A DNA stretch of 64,000 bases. It comes from a virus. The position numbers and the translations under genes are program-made. The notes beneath the pieces are model-generated. The model did not search any database and was not told the DNA's origin. It saw only the letters and a list, made by a program, of their open reading frames with translations. Positions 1-9,761 of the stretch are shown one piece after another. The DNA lies in IMG/VR virus record IMGVR_UViG_3300021368_000004, positions 22,747-86,746 of that record. One strand, given 5' to 3'. Each line of letters begins with the position of its first letter. Within the stretch, counting starts at the first letter, position 1.

Positions 1-66
1 CAATCTTCTATTACGAAAAAAATCTAAAATATAATCATCTATTGTATTAAAGTTCGACTTTACCAT
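1..66 (-). CDS. Partial CDS, unknown (N-terminus only)
   Basis: An open frame starts at the ATG whose complement ends at 66 and runs off the left edge (first residues MVKSNFNTIDDYI). A purine-rich AAAGAGATC precedes the ATG. It overlaps the last 20 bases of the preceding dioxygenase-like gene, in keeping with the overlaps elsewhere in this cassette. Too little is visible to assign a family. Confidence 0.45.
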   Translation of the reverse strand, partial: MVKSNFNTIDDYILDFFRNRRL

Positions 67-712
67 GATCTCTTTCATAGCTTTCAATAATATTTTGCTT
101 CGTTATATCAGATGCATAGCCATGTATGATAAAGTGAAATCTATTTTCTTTAGAATTATTAGCTGCTTCATGCATAATTCTATTATCATAATAAAACATT
201 TTTGTAGGTTCGAAAGGTACTTCTTCTTTTGTATCACTGCGCCTTAAATAACAATCTTTTGGTTGAGTCAAACAAACATTAATTGCAGATCTAATATTTC
301 TTCCTTCACCATCACTATGTGACGTTATAAATCCACCTGGTTCTAATAACATAAACCGAGATCTACGCATTACAGAACAATCAAAATTATCCATTAAAAA
401 TTCTTTTGTTCTAGGTGCTATTTCTTCTAATTCTGTCCAACCATAGGTAGCTTCTTCTTCTGTAAATCCGTAACCACTTGGATTCATAGTTCGATAATAT
501 TCTGCCCTATCACCTATTCCCCATCCATGCAGAGCACACGAATGCCAACCCTGGCTATCACCGCCTCTATGAGGTACAAAGAAACCTTCTTCATGTACTT
601 GATGTACTTCATCTATTGATTCTTTAGGAAATGTCAAAGTACTTTCTAAATACCATATATCTTTTTCTGCGCATTCTTTTTGAACTTGTATTACTTTTTT
701 ATTGATTGTCAT
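47..712 (-). CDS. Aspartyl/asparaginyl beta-hydroxylase-like Fe(II)/2-oxoglutarate dioxygenase
   Basis: 221 residues. Residues about 118-200 carry the pattern of the Asp/Asn beta-hydroxylase branch of the double-stranded beta-helix dioxygenases: H132-S-D134, then H181 and R191 followed by HFIIHG. The HxD...H triad would bind Fe(II), and the arginine would bind 2-oxoglutarate. Such enzymes hydroxylate protein or small-molecule substrates; the substrate here is unknown. It directly follows a methyltransferase-like, a glycosyltransferase and a sulfotransferase-like gene next to the tail-fibre genes. That suggests modification of a surface polymer or of a virion protein, which is an inference. 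Confidence 0.7.
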   Translation of the reverse strand: MTINKKVIQVQKECAEKDIWYLESTLTFPKESIDEVHQVHEEGFFVPHRGGDSQGWHSCALHGWGIGDRAEYYRTMNPSGYGFTEEEATYGWTELEEIAPRTKEFLMDNFDCSVMRRSRFMLLEPGGFITSHSDGEGRNIRSAINVCLTQPKDCYLRRSDTKEEVPFEPTKMFYYDNRIMHEAANNSKENRFHFIIHGYASDITKQNIIESYERDHGKVEL

Positions 713-1336
713 CTATTTACCTATAACCATAAATCTCTTCATGCCATTATTTAAAACTTTAGTTCCCATATAATATGCATTATTTATTCCAGCTTGTTCG
801 GCCAATTCTTCTGGACTTTTTACACAATTGATATGATCTTCGTATTTGTCTTCGTCTGTTGATTGTAACACACATAGGGGTACATCTAGTATTTGCTCTA
901 ATATTTTTTGTCTCATGTGTTTCATCGGAAACATATGCTCACAAGAAGTATTTACTATTAATTCTATATGACCTTTTTTTAAATGATGAGAACAAAGCTT
1001 TTCTATATTTAAGTCTTTTTTAGATGCATCAAATTTTTCACTTTGGTATCTATTAAATGTTTTAGATATTTGAACAGCATCTGGATCTATTTCATAGTTA
1101 CACATATAATCAGTATGTTCTGATAAAGCGTAAGCTAAATATTGACAAAACCATCCACCTACAATAGCAGTATTTTCAAAATGCATACCTAAATCATATA
1201 GTTTTTCTTTAATCCAAAGCTTGCCTTCTGCGTGCTGTAATGTTAAAGACACATCTAATCTATCTGCTATGTAAGGATATCTTTCTTTACATAGAGAAAG
1301 GCTGTTAAACCAGCATGCTAAACGTTCTGCTTCCAT
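713..1336 (-). CDS. Probable class I SAM-dependent methyltransferase-like protein
   Basis: 207 residues. Around residues 55-70 a hydrophobic strand leads into a glycine-containing turn (AIVGGWFCQYLAYAL), then an acidic strand end (NYEIDPDAV) about 25 residues later, as in the first two strands of a Rossmann methyltransferase. A later LIVNTSCEHM may be the motif after strand 4. The glycine motif is degenerate, so an inactive or divergent member is possible. The start overlaps the upstream glycosyltransferase by 19 bases, and the stop abuts the dioxygenase-like gene, so the genes are probably co-translated. Confidence 0.5.
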   Translation of the reverse strand: MEAERLACWFNSLSLCKERYPYIADRLDVSLTLQHAEGKLWIKEKLYDLGMHFENTAIVGGWFCQYLAYALSEHTDYMCNYEIDPDAVQISKTFNRYQSEKFDASKKDLNIEKLCSHHLKKGHIELIVNTSCEHMFPMKHMRQKILEQILDVPLCVLQSTDEDKYEDHINCVKSPEELAEQAGINNAYYMGTKVLNNGMKRFMVIGK

Positions 1337-2046
1337 ACTTCTTCAATCGCTTTATCATCTTCAATAGTATTATTATTAAATAAACAAACTATATGGTCTT
1401 TTCTTAATATGTTAGTTTCCATATCATCTGGAAATATATTGCCTTTATACCAAGAATATATTTTATTCTTTTCAAATAAATTAAACGTTTTTGATTGATC
1501 ATTTTGAATATCATACCATACTCTATTAAGATAATTATCTATTGTTTTATAAGTAAAGAAAATATATTCTGCATTATTTTTTATATGATTATATACATCT
1601 AATAGCTGGCCTCTATTCCATCTTATCACTGAAGAATTTATCAAAGGCGAAACACCTTTATTATAATTTTTTTTACACACTTCTATATCGTTCCACCAAC
1701 CTCTAACGATCCATGGTTTGCTCATTTCTAATTCAAAAAAATAATCTATGCTATTATGAAAAATTACATCTAGATCGAAAAATAAAAACTCGTCACCTTT
1801 TATATTAGGAAATAATTCTTCATTGAACATATATAATTTTCTATATGCCCAAAAATGATTTTTATCTGGAATAAAATGTTTATTCCATTTCATCGGCAAA
1901 GGTATATCGTATTCTTTTTCGGGATTAGTTGTTAAACAATAAAAATTAAAATCGTACGAACAGCGTTTTTCTAGTTGTTGTTTTAATTTTTCTACATATT
2001 CTGTAGAGTATTTATTGCCCCACTTGACACATAATATATTTTTCAT
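1318..2046 (-). CDS. Glycosyltransferase with DxD motif
   Basis: 242 residues. The segment FLFFDLDVIF (D91-x-D93) is a DxD nucleotide-sugar/metal-binding motif preceded by a hydrophobic strand. Upstream HFWAYRKLYMF is typical of phage glycosyltransferases that find the end of a sugar acceptor. Predicted to transfer a sugar from a nucleotide-sugar donor, in the cytoplasm. It overlaps the sulfotransferase-like gene by 35 bases and the methyltransferase-like gene by 19 bases. Acceptor and sugar cannot be told from sequence. Confidence 0.7.
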   Translation of the reverse strand: MKNILCVKWGNKYSTEYVEKLKQQLEKRCSYDFNFYCLTTNPEKEYDIPLPMKWNKHFIPDKNHFWAYRKLYMFNEELFPNIKGDEFLFFDLDVIFHNSIDYFFELEMSKPWIVRGWWNDIEVCKKNYNKGVSPLINSSVIRWNRGQLLDVYNHIKNNAEYIFFTYKTIDNYLNRVWYDIQNDQSKTFNLFEKNKIYSWYKGNIFPDDMETNILRKDHIVCLFNNNTIEDDKAIEEVWKQNV

Positions 2047-2563
2047 TCATTTGTAGCTTTTCATAAAGTTGTTTATAATTTTTTACCTGTTTTTTATTGT
2101 TTTCAAAATTTGCCAGACTTGTTTTATTATAAAGTTTATCAAAATTATAACGTATATCGATACGCCAGTCAAGCATATTTTCTTTAGTAGGCTTCATGCG
2201 TTTAAAATATTTATCAACAAGGTTGATGTCTATATTTGAAGGTATGTCTTCTTTACAAAAATCTATGTTTCCAGTAGCCATAGTAATTATAGAACTTAAA
2301 AATATGTGTTCCTCATCTCTATCAATATGCACAATTTTGTAATTTTCTTCGATATGTTTCTTATATTCTTGTTTTAACAAATGAACTGTGTGCCAATGAG
2401 CATGTAATATCCAATCATTTTCAGTCAATTCTTGATATGTTAAACAATAACTTGGTACACTTTTTGCATGATGCAAATAACCAATTGGCAATCCTGTTGT
2501 TTCACTATATTTTTGAGCTAATGCTCTTGAGCCAGATCGTGGATAAGATATTACAGCATACAC
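2012..2563 (-). CDS. Sulfotransferase-like P-loop protein
   Basis: 183 residues. The N-terminus VISYPRSGSRALAQKY matches the 5'-phosphosulfate loop of PAPS-dependent sulfotransferases (consensus YPKSGT at the end of strand 1). Residues near IVHIDRDEEHIFLSSII resemble the 3'-phosphate-binding R...S element. It is shorter than typical sulfotransferases (about 250-300 residues), so the C-terminal cap is reduced. Its stop lies inside the glycosyltransferase gene and its start overlaps the 166-residue gene upstream. Sulfation of a glycan is the simplest role; this is inferred. Confidence 0.6.
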   Translation of the reverse strand: MYAVISYPRSGSRALAQKYSETTGLPIGYLHHAKSVPSYCLTYQELTENDWILHAHWHTVHLLKQEYKKHIEENYKIVHIDRDEEHIFLSSIITMATGNIDFCKEDIPSNIDINLVDKYFKRMKPTKENMLDWRIDIRYNFDKLYNKTSLANFENNKKQVKNYKQLYEKLQMNEKYIMCQVGQ

Positions 2564-3063
2564 TAGAAGTCCAAGAATTTTTTAAATGCTTCTTTTAATG
2601 TTTTAGCTTTTCGAAGATCAGCTTTTTTCTTTCTATTAGTACTTTTCTGAACAGCTTCATTTTCAAATAAACCCAATTTAAATGTAAATAATTCTTGTTC
2701 ATTAAAATCTTTATTTAAAAATTTCTGTACTACATTAATTATATTTTTAGCACTTGTTTCAGCAGATATTGTAGTTAATTCATTATTTTGTTCTGCAATT
2801 TTAACTACAGCTTTTTCAAATGCCTTTCTTTCTTCTCTAAATTTATTTACAGTTCTTTCATGTAATTCGTCTTCACTCACTTTTTTCAAAAGAGCTTTAT
2901 AATCTGGATTTTTTTTATCTGCAGGAATTGTATATAAAAATACATTTAATGTAGATTCAGGTGTTTCGTGATCGTCTGGACTCACTAACTCAACTGTTAT
3001 AGTATCTCTTTCTTCATTAGTAAAATATGCTTCATATACTTCGTGATCTTTAATTATACTCAT
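2563..3063 (-). CDS. Conserved phage protein of unknown function, next to tail fibres
   Basis: 166 residues. The N-terminal third is beta-rich (YEAYFTNEERDTITVELVS); the rest is helical and charged, ending in a lysine-rich KKKADLRKAKTLKEAFKKF. No catalytic motif is seen. The layout recalls proteins encoded beside tail-fibre genes in other marine T4-like phages. Position between a structural gene and the modification cassette would suit a fibre-assembly factor, but that is only a guess from context. Confidence 0.6.
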   Translation of the reverse strand: MSIIKDHEVYEAYFTNEERDTITVELVSPDDHETPESTLNVFLYTIPADKKNPDYKALLKKVSEDELHERTVNKFREERKAFEKAVVKIAEQNNELTTISAETSAKNIINVVQKFLNKDFNEQELFTFKLGLFENEAVQKSTNRKKKADLRKAKTLKEAFKKFLDF

Positions 3064-3987
3064 TTAAGCCTCAAACATTCTTAAGTAATAGGTATTTTGT
3101 GTGACAGCAGAACCATTTGGAAAATTTTGTGATCGATAGTCATCACCACCTGCTTGAAAGGTATTGTATGATCCGCCGCCATTCAAGATGGTATTATTTA
3201 TACCAGATCCTAATATGACTGCAGATGACGATGTACCTAATGAATATCGAATTTTAGAACCTGCTTCTTCACTTGCTACGTGTCTCATACAATTTTCTAA
3301 TATAGCATCGATTGCAGTCTGACTATATTCTTGTAAGTTTTTATCAGAGTTTCTTACAAATAGCATTTCTTCCATTGTTGGTGCTGAAATATTATTTGCT
3401 TGTAATAGATAGTAATTAGTTATAGTAGTCGGTTGATCTTGTGTTTCTGGTATATCAGCTGCAGCATATGCACCAGCATTAGCTCTTGTATCAGAAAAGA
3501 CCACGCTACTACTAACTGCTGAGTAACCAGATAACGATGTACCTGTATGAATACGATAAGTACCTGGCTGACCAACAGCACTTAATATTGTATCAATTGC
3601 TGGAAAAATAAACGTATCATACATATCTTGTAATGACATAGTTTGAATATTAGAACCATTATAATATATAGGAAATGCAATAGCGTTTGTATCTACTGAT
3701 GCTGTTGTATTAGCAGCTGATTCTGTTATTGTGGCATAGTTAACTGTTATTGTAGAAATATTAGGTGCTGTTTGAAAACTACTTACATGAGTTGTAGATG
3801 CACCAGCTTGTTTACGAGTATCTGATATTGTGCCTAAATTACCACCACTAGATACTCGTGATAATGTAACAGATGGATTAGCACCATACAAATATCTACA
3901 TCTATCTTTAACAGCATCAATTTGTGCATCAGTCATTTCTATCAGGTCGTTACTACCTGTTAGAATTAAAGGTCGTACTACTGCCAT
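3064..3987 (-). CDS. Virion structural protein, probably tail-fibre or baseplate associated
   Basis: 307 residues. It starts MAVVRPLILTGSNDLIEM, a start seen in structural proteins of marine T4-like phages, followed by long Ser/Thr/Asn-rich beta-type sequence with few charged residues, typical of fibre proteins. The last 30 residues are glycine- and asparagine-rich and end in YYLRMFEA, which could be a trimerisation tip. No enzyme motif is present. It lies in a run of five fibre-type genes with almost no intergenic space. Confidence 0.65.
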   Translation of the reverse strand: MAVVRPLILTGSNDLIEMTDAQIDAVKDRCRYLYGANPSVTLSRVSSGGNLGTISDTRKQAGASTTHVSSFQTAPNISTITVNYATITESAANTTASVDTNAIAFPIYYNGSNIQTMSLQDMYDTFIFPAIDTILSAVGQPGTYRIHTGTSLSGYSAVSSSVVFSDTRANAGAYAAADIPETQDQPTTITNYYLLQANNISAPTMEEMLFVRNSDKNLQEYSQTAIDAILENCMRHVASEEAGSKIRYSLGTSSSAVILGSGINNTILNGGGSYNTFQAGGDDYRSQNFPNGSAVTQNTYYLRMFEA

Positions 3988-3990
3988 AAT

Positions 3991-4512
3991 TTATACCCAC
4001 GGGTTAGTTGCGAATGTTGCTGCGCTATCGTGATCAAAAATTGCTGGTCCGTATATTTTTCTTATTTCATCACCAACTGAATTATGTATTTTTAAAACAG
4101 TCATAGCTTCAAATTTAGCACCAAAGATTGCTGAGTCTTTTAAATGATCAGAGTCAATTGATCCTACTATAATATGATCTGAATCAACTTGATTATCTGC
4201 AATCATATGATTTAAAACTGAATCAGAATCTAATGCTATACCTGGAATCATAGCTGAGTCAATATTACCATCGCTATCTACGATTCTGTTAATAGCATCT
4301 ACAAGAGTTAAGAATGTACCGGCCGATTCTTTATAATGTAGATCTGCTTGGCGACCCATGTCACTGTCAAGAGAATTTATAGATGATACTGTATTACTAT
4401 CACCACCTGATGTATCGAGTAATGCTGTATCTCCTACTTGTAACGCTAACGTGTTTGTCTTTACACGAAAACTGTTAATCGTATCTGTAAGATTTACCTG
4501 AATAATAGCCAT
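3991..4512 (-). CDS. Small structural/fibre protein with repeated D-S-D motifs
   Basis: 173 residues, rich in Asp, Ser and Ile. The tripeptide DSD occurs repeatedly (LDSDM, VDSDGN, LDSDSV, VDSDHI, IDSDHL), spaced through the middle of the protein as in a short beta-repeat or ion-binding fibre segment. Similar DSDG elements occur in the 322-residue protein at 11118, so the two may be related fibre parts. No catalytic motif is seen. Confidence 0.55.
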   Translation of the reverse strand: MAIIQVNLTDTINSFRVKTNTLALQVGDTALLDTSGGDSNTVSSINSLDSDMGRQADLHYKESAGTFLTLVDAINRIVDSDGNIDSAMIPGIALDSDSVLNHMIADNQVDSDHIIVGSIDSDHLKDSAIFGAKFEAMTVLKIHNSVGDEIRKIYGPAIFDHDSAATFATNPWV

Positions 4513-4513
4513 T

Positions 4514-4732
4514 TTATAACTTCTCTTTTATGGTTAATAGCAACTCTTTAATATCTGACATATCTTCTTTTAACATTTCAACGTCAGCTATTAGTTGCTT
4601 TTTTCTTTCTTCCTCTTGGGCCATCGCGATCTTACGTGCCTTAGCAGCACGTATCTCAGCCCTATTTATATTCAATATTGCACCTGACCTTGGATCACGT
4701 GCTAGTCCAGGTTTTCCTTCTACTGGTATCAT
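4514..4732 (-). CDS. Small conserved protein with C-terminal coiled coil
   Basis: 72 residues. The N-terminus (MIPVEGKPGLARDPRSGAI) is a compact motif found in short marine T4-like phage proteins coded beside the large fibre gene. Residues 30-72 form a probable coiled coil with heptad-spaced Ile/Leu. Its start overlaps the end of the 1673-residue gene (4729-4732, ATGA), so translation is probably coupled. A chaperone or linker role for the fibre is possible but unproven. Confidence 0.6.
   Translation of the reverse strand: MIPVEGKPGLARDPRSGAILNINRAEIRAAKARKIAMAQEEERKKQLIADVEMLKEDMSDIKELLLTIKEKL
4663..4670 (-). promoter_or_regulatory. Possible late promoter octamer inside a gene
   Basis: TATAAATA on the minus strand, inside the 72-residue gene and about 150 bases before the 173-residue gene. 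Octamer identity is exact, but the coding context makes chance occurrence possible. Confidence 0.25.
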
Positions 4733-7700
4733 GTAGCCATCGCTATAGCTCGTATATCTCTAATAACTGGCACTTTACATGAGTTAGTGGATCTAAATAC
4801 GATCTTAAGTTGGAATGCAGTAAACGCATCGCTTGTACCACCTGTGCCACCAGGTAAATATGAATATTCTCTAAATACATCTGGATTATCATCAGTTGGT
4901 ATTTGCTCTTCTTTAGTCAATGGTGAATATTGAGCTGTTAATACAGAATCTGTAGCACCGTCGTGTACCCGCATTAACACATCAAAGTCTGTACCTGATG
5001 GACGATTGGCTGCAATAAGTATTTTCATTCCGACAGCTTCTTCGGCAAGTGTTACAGGTATTGTTATATGTTTTGATAACATAGATCCATTACCTAATGG
5101 ATCAGTTTCTGCAACATAATTCAATGGTACGTTTTTACCTGTTGTTAAGACTGAAGCCTGATCATCAACCATATTATGAGTCAGTACAAGAGATGTTCTT
5201 TGTGTATCAACAATAGGTGATACTTTTGTAGATGAAGTATCTAGCTTGACTCTATAAGTAGTCGACTTTGTTCCTGCCGCTAAGTTTACTACTTCGTTTG
5301 CACTATTTGCAACCATCTTAGGAAATTCAAAACCAGTCAATGCATTGTTAGTCATTGGAATCCAATTAGCATCTTTACCGTATGTGGTTTCTGTTCCTGC
5401 TAATGAATTACCAGATATGAATTTTGCTTGATGGGTTGTTAATGTTTTTGGCGGTACTAGAGTTTCAACAATAGGATAAACAGCATCGAACATATAGTTT
5501 GGAATGATTGATACGGCATCGCCTCCACCAAATACAGTTGATGTTGCCGCTGCACCTGCCGTAAATCTAAATCCATAACCGTCAACTGCAGTAATAGTTC
5601 TATTACCATTTATGTTATTAGCTGTGATACCACCAGTATCTACTGCTCCACTAATCATCACTAGATCGCCAACTCTAAGTCCATGGCCTAATGCTTGAGC
5701 TTCAACAGTTGTAGATGTGTTTGTAGTTAACAATCCATCAGTATCTAAAATAAACTTAGGTACTTCTCTGTTTTCAAGAACTACATATGATGTAGCAGTT
5801 GAAAACTCTGCTCTTTGAATTGTAAATGTCAAATCACGTTCTTGATCTGGTGTCCATGTACGTGCGTTTTGTGATAAGAACAATGAACCAAGTGAAGGTT
5901 GTTTTGCAACCCTTGCTTCAGTTGAATTAATCTGTAATCCACCTGCACGTGCAACATACACATTATATGCGGTTGTATCAGCAAGTAGAACAATTGCATA
6001 TTCTGTATTGCCATTCAAATATACTGGCTCATCAAATTCAAAATTAGTAATCGCTGTTGCATCTGTACTAGTAGTTACACTTGATGGTGATAATACTTTT
6101 GTACCATTTGGCACAAGATCATCAGATGATGGTATACCATTTACTGTTGGTCGAATCTGACATGCGACTGGTACGACAGAATCTTTAGATTGAAATCTTA
6201 CACCAATCTTCGTGATGAATACACCTTCTTCGTCGTCTACCATGAATGACTGCGCTAGTGGGTCTACCCTACGACGACGTCTGCGGTTTTCTGTACCACC
6301 AATAGTTACCACTCGAGTATTATTATATTCACGTTGCCGTGTCTCTAAAATACCTGTACTTGTAAATGGTGCAGTCGCAATCGACGTTGAGTTCTCATCA
6401 TTCGGTAAACTAATATCAAGAAGTTTAAACTCACGTGTACCAGTTCTAAATCTTTCTGTAGATGTAGATGGTATGAAGAATGAACCAGAAACATATCCTT
6501 CAGTATTTGTAGTCAGTGTTGAACTACCTGATGGATGTGATGTTGCTCGAGCATGTTCAGTACCAATATCAGTACTTTCATTTGCTATACGTTGAAACGT
6601 TTCTGCTCTTACCCAATTTGCAACTGGTTTATTATCGAAGAATGCAAACACTTGAGTTGATGGTTTTAGACCAAATGCACGGAAGTAAACCTTACGTGAA
6701 CGCATATATGGAATAAAGACCTGATCGATCAAATGATCACGTACTAATACACGATCTGAACGATCACCGATAACACGGTCTGTTTGTGTTACTCTATCTC
6801 TACCCTGATCAAATGTTCGTGTTCCAACTTCTTGGCCCATTCGAAGATTTACTTGTTGACCAGTCCAGTTAAAAATAAAATCATTAAACAGTAACGGTCG
6901 TTGTGTAGTTGAAGGAATAACCCGTGTTTGTTGTGGATTATCTTTATCTGCAAGATATCGTCGTTCTACCCAGCTATCATTTGTTGGTGATAATTCTAAT
7001 AGACCTTCATTTATAACAACAGCAAATGGGTTAATATTTTCTGTTTCTGTTGCAAATGGCTGCTCAATATAATTTACATGGCTATATGTCTTATATACTG
7101 TATCGCCTTTGAGAATTGTGTTTGTAGATTTATCTGAATCATACTTAAGGTTAATATTATTTTGTGCCTGCCATGGACGTACAACTTTTTCTACTAAGTC
7201 AATACCAGCCTGATAATTCTCATCTTCTACAAATGAACGCGATTGATCTGTAAAGTTATCAACAAAGAAACCAGCTTTGAGTCTGTTATTATTGTTTGCA
7301 TCAAGAACTGCTAAAGTTTCTGTTGATACTTCAAGTAAGTTAAGAGCTGTAGTCTCTTCGAGATTATCAATACGGCTTTCTAACTTACCGATATCTGCCA
7401 TTGTAAATCGTTTAGCAGGTATACGTTCTTTACTTAAATCAGAATCATGGATAGTATATGGATTCATCTCAACTCTATATAGTTCCATTGAGTTTGCAGG
7501 AACAGGTGGGAATTGAGGATTCAGATCTGGCTCTGATTCTAGTACGCTTACATTATTGAATCGGTCAATAACAACTCGTGCATTCTTACCCTGATAGTAT
7601 GACACATCAAACTGAGTTGTATCTCTATCGCGTGGTAGTTCATTAATACGTGCACCAGTTGAGTAATCACCTGGGAATGTAGAACCAGGATTTACAGATG

Positions 7701-9750
7701 AACGAAAGTCTAATACATTACGTAACTCATATTTAATACCATTCGTTGCTGTATAAGTTGGAATATCGTTATAATCCACTTGACCAGTATATGAGTTAAC
7801 CGCAAAGAAATCACCACCAGCTTGGTGTGCAAAATACTTATATCGTACAAATATATTACCAGCAGGTGTTGTCTGACCTGGTTTTTTCTGCATTTTACCA
7901 CGTTGATAATGAGTATCACGTTGACCATTATCTAATGTGTAACGAGGACTAACATCTGTACCGTCTGAATCTACTGTTGTTAATCTTAAGACTTCGTAGA
8001 TATCAGGAAAATTAAGTTCTAAGTGACCATCTGCATTTGCAGTTACTGTTTCAGTTGTTTCAGTTAAAACTTTATTTCTTACTGATGCTTGTGCTTTATT
8101 GACATAATATGCAACTCCAACTGTTGCACCACCAGGACCGCCGCCAATCTGAGCAGCCGTACCGCCATTACCACCTGAAATAATTGAAGGAGCAAATGCA
8201 TTAGCTGCTGTTGTAGAAGCTACCCATAAATCATCATCCGCAAATGTTTCACCTGGAGATGATAAGGCAGTAAGTGTACCTTGACCTGAACCGTTAAGAA
8301 CAACGTTTTCTCTACGTTGTACAGTTAATGAAATATCTGATACAGCTTGTGGTCTGTCATTTGGTACTGGAAATAACATTACATCGTTTGCAGTTTCTCT
8401 AAATGCAGCTTGGCTATTATCTAGAATTACATTAAAATAGTTCGTACCACTTGTACCAATTGAACGAGTGTTTTGTCTATTATTACCTGGACTCATTTGT
8501 AAATCAAAGAGATAAATTCTATAATTAGAACCATCTTCTGTAATTGCTCTTACACGTGCAGTACCAATAGTAGAACCACCATGTCCTGTAGCGCTTCTAA
8601 GATTTAATTTTTCAAATACACTGAGATTAGGTACACCTCTATTTCCGCTGACTTCTAGATAATTACCATAGTCTACTGATACGACATTATTATTAGATGC
8701 GATAGTTGTTCGTGGTTTAGAAATCGGTATACTAATTGGAGCGTCTACGATTGATCTATAACCATCTACATATGCAACACCACGACTTACTTTAAAATCT
8801 AATTTAGTAGCGTCAGAGTCATTTGTTTCAAATGCTAGTTCAAATCGTTTTGCGATATAATTACCAGACTCTTCTTGTGTTCTTAGTGCAAGAATATCAT
8901 TTACTTTATTATAGTCTTCTATTCCTGTAACTTGCGTAGCAATAGCACCATTCTGTATTTTTGCCACATATACAAAGTTATCACTAGCGGTCAAATCAGC
9001 CTTATTAGCAATTGTTAATGTTATACGATATCGGTCTGCGCCAGGGCTCGACGTATTTGGTGAGACTCCTTGGTTATCAAATAGTGCATTTGTATCTGCG
9101 GTTGTAATAATATCTTCAGTTACTTTAAAACCGATTGTAGCATCAGGTGTTCCGCTATATTTAGAAAGAATAAAACTTTGAGCTTTTGCGAATACAAATC
9201 TATCAATTGCAAAGAAGTCACCTTCTGCAATAGAGACTTTAGTACCAACACCTGTACATGGATTCGCTACTGTATCTGTAGTTTGAACTTGTACTACCGC
9301 GGGCCCACCTGTAAGAGTTTCACCGGCAGATACACGAACGGGTGTGGTACCTGCTGTACCACCTGTTGTAGATGTATACCTAACAAATAATGTGGGTGGA
9401 TCTGATCCTTGAGCATCTATTGCTTCTAGAACTTCCATACCAATAGAATTTGTACCAGATGTAAGTGTCGCCCCTACAAAATTACCAGAAGGTAATGCTG
9501 CATCTTGAAGTTTTACAAACTCATATGCATTATTAATATTTACTGAGCCTGGATTGACTGCCGCACCTTGATTAAATAAATGTTTACCCAACCGACCTAT
9601 TTCGGTTTGAGTAATTGTTTGCATTTGAGTCAGCTCACGTGCTTGAAGTGCCCGTCCTGAATTAAAGAGAATTCGATGATAGTTAGCACTATCTGCAAAA
9701 TCGTCTTTATATGTCGTTGCAAAAGTATTTTTGTTAAATATATTGGGCAT
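4729..9750 (-). CDS. Giant virion structural protein with DUF4815-type N-terminus (tail fibre/baseplate)
   Basis: 1673 residues, the largest gene here. The first ~100 residues (NYHRILFNSGRALQARELTQ, then GKHLFNQGAAVNPGSV) match the DUF4815 head of phage tail and baseplate proteins. The rest is a long series of beta-rich segments with NGSGQGT, GGTAGTTPV and similar turns, then a basic RRRRRVDPLAQSFMVDD stretch near residue 1130 that precedes a second globular region. The DPLAQSF motif recurs in cyanophage fibre proteins. It is probably a fibre or peripheral baseplate component involved in host contact. It is coupled by ATGA to the small downstream gene. Confidence 0.75.
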   Translation of the reverse strand: MPNIFNKNTFATTYKDDFADSANYHRILFNSGRALQARELTQMQTITQTEIGRLGKHLFNQGAAVNPGSVNINNAYEFVKLQDAALPSGNFVGATLTSGTNSIGMEVLEAIDAQGSDPPTLFVRYTSTTGGTAGTTPVRVSAGETLTGGPAVVQVQTTDTVANPCTGVGTKVSIAEGDFFAIDRFVFAKAQSFILSKYSGTPDATIGFKVTEDIITTADTNALFDNQGVSPNTSSPGADRYRITLTIANKADLTASDNFVYVAKIQNGAIATQVTGIEDYNKVNDILALRTQEESGNYIAKRFELAFETNDSDATKLDFKVSRGVAYVDGYRSIVDAPISIPISKPRTTIASNNNVVSVDYGNYLEVSGNRGVPNLSVFEKLNLRSATGHGGSTIGTARVRAITEDGSNYRIYLFDLQMSPGNNRQNTRSIGTSGTNYFNVILDNSQAAFRETANDVMLFPVPNDRPQAVSDISLTVQRRENVVLNGSGQGTLTALSSPGETFADDDLWVASTTAANAFAPSIISGGNGGTAAQIGGGPGGATVGVAYYVNKAQASVRNKVLTETTETVTANADGHLELNFPDIYEVLRLTTVDSDGTDVSPRYTLDNGQRDTHYQRGKMQKKPGQTTPAGNIFVRYKYFAHQAGGDFFAVNSYTGQVDYNDIPTYTATNGIKYELRNVLDFRSSVNPGSTFPGDYSTGARINELPRDRDTTQFDVSYYQGKNARVVIDRFNNVSVLESEPDLNPQFPPVPANSMELYRVEMNPYTIHDSDLSKERIPAKRFTMADIGKLESRIDNLEETTALNLLEVSTETLAVLDANNNNRLKAGFFVDNFTDQSRSFVEDENYQAGIDLVEKVVRPWQAQNNINLKYDSDKSTNTILKGDTVYKTYSHVNYIEQPFATETENINPFAVVINEGLLELSPTNDSWVERRYLADKDNPQQTRVIPSTTQRPLLFNDFIFNWTGQQVNLRMGQEVGTRTFDQGRDRVTQTDRVIGDRSDRVLVRDHLIDQVFIPYMRSRKVYFRAFGLKPSTQVFAFFDNKPVANWVRAETFQRIANESTDIGTEHARATSHPSGSSTLTTNTEGYVSGSFFIPSTSTERFRTGTREFKLLDISLPNDENSTSIATAPFTSTGILETRQREYNNTRVVTIGGTENRRRRRRVDPLAQSFMVDDEEGVFITKIGVRFQSKDSVVPVACQIRPTVNGIPSSDDLVPNGTKVLSPSSVTTSTDATAITNFEFDEPVYLNGNTEYAIVLLADTTAYNVYVARAGGLQINSTEARVAKQPSLGSLFLSQNARTWTPDQERDLTFTIQRAEFSTATSYVVLENREVPKFILDTDGLLTTNTSTTVEAQALGHGLRVGDLVMISGAVDTGGITANNINGNRTITAVDGYGFRFTAGAAATSTVFGGGDAVSIIPNYMFDAVYPIVETLVPPKTLTTHQAKFISGNSLAGTETTYGKDANWIPMTNNALTGFEFPKMVANSANEVVNLAAGTKSTTYRVKLDTSSTKVSPIVDTQRTSLVLTHNMVDDQASVLTTGKNVPLNYVAETDPLGNGSMLSKHITIPVTLAEEAVGMKILIAANRPSGTDFDVLMRVHDGATDSVLTAQYSPLTKEEQIPTDDNPDVFREYSYLPGGTGGTSDAFTAFQLKIVFRSTNSCKVPVIRDIRAIAMAT

Positions 9751-9761
9751 TCGTTATAACC

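Noticed and set aside
5829-6014. Open frame on the minus strand inside the 1673-residue gene
   Set aside because: Alternate frame of a certain gene, no ribosome-binding site and a composition unlike the other phage proteins.
6212-6595. Plus-strand open frame of 127 codons in the giant fibre gene
   Set aside because: Antisense to a coding gene with continuous similarity to DUF4815-type proteins; no promoter or ribosome-binding site.
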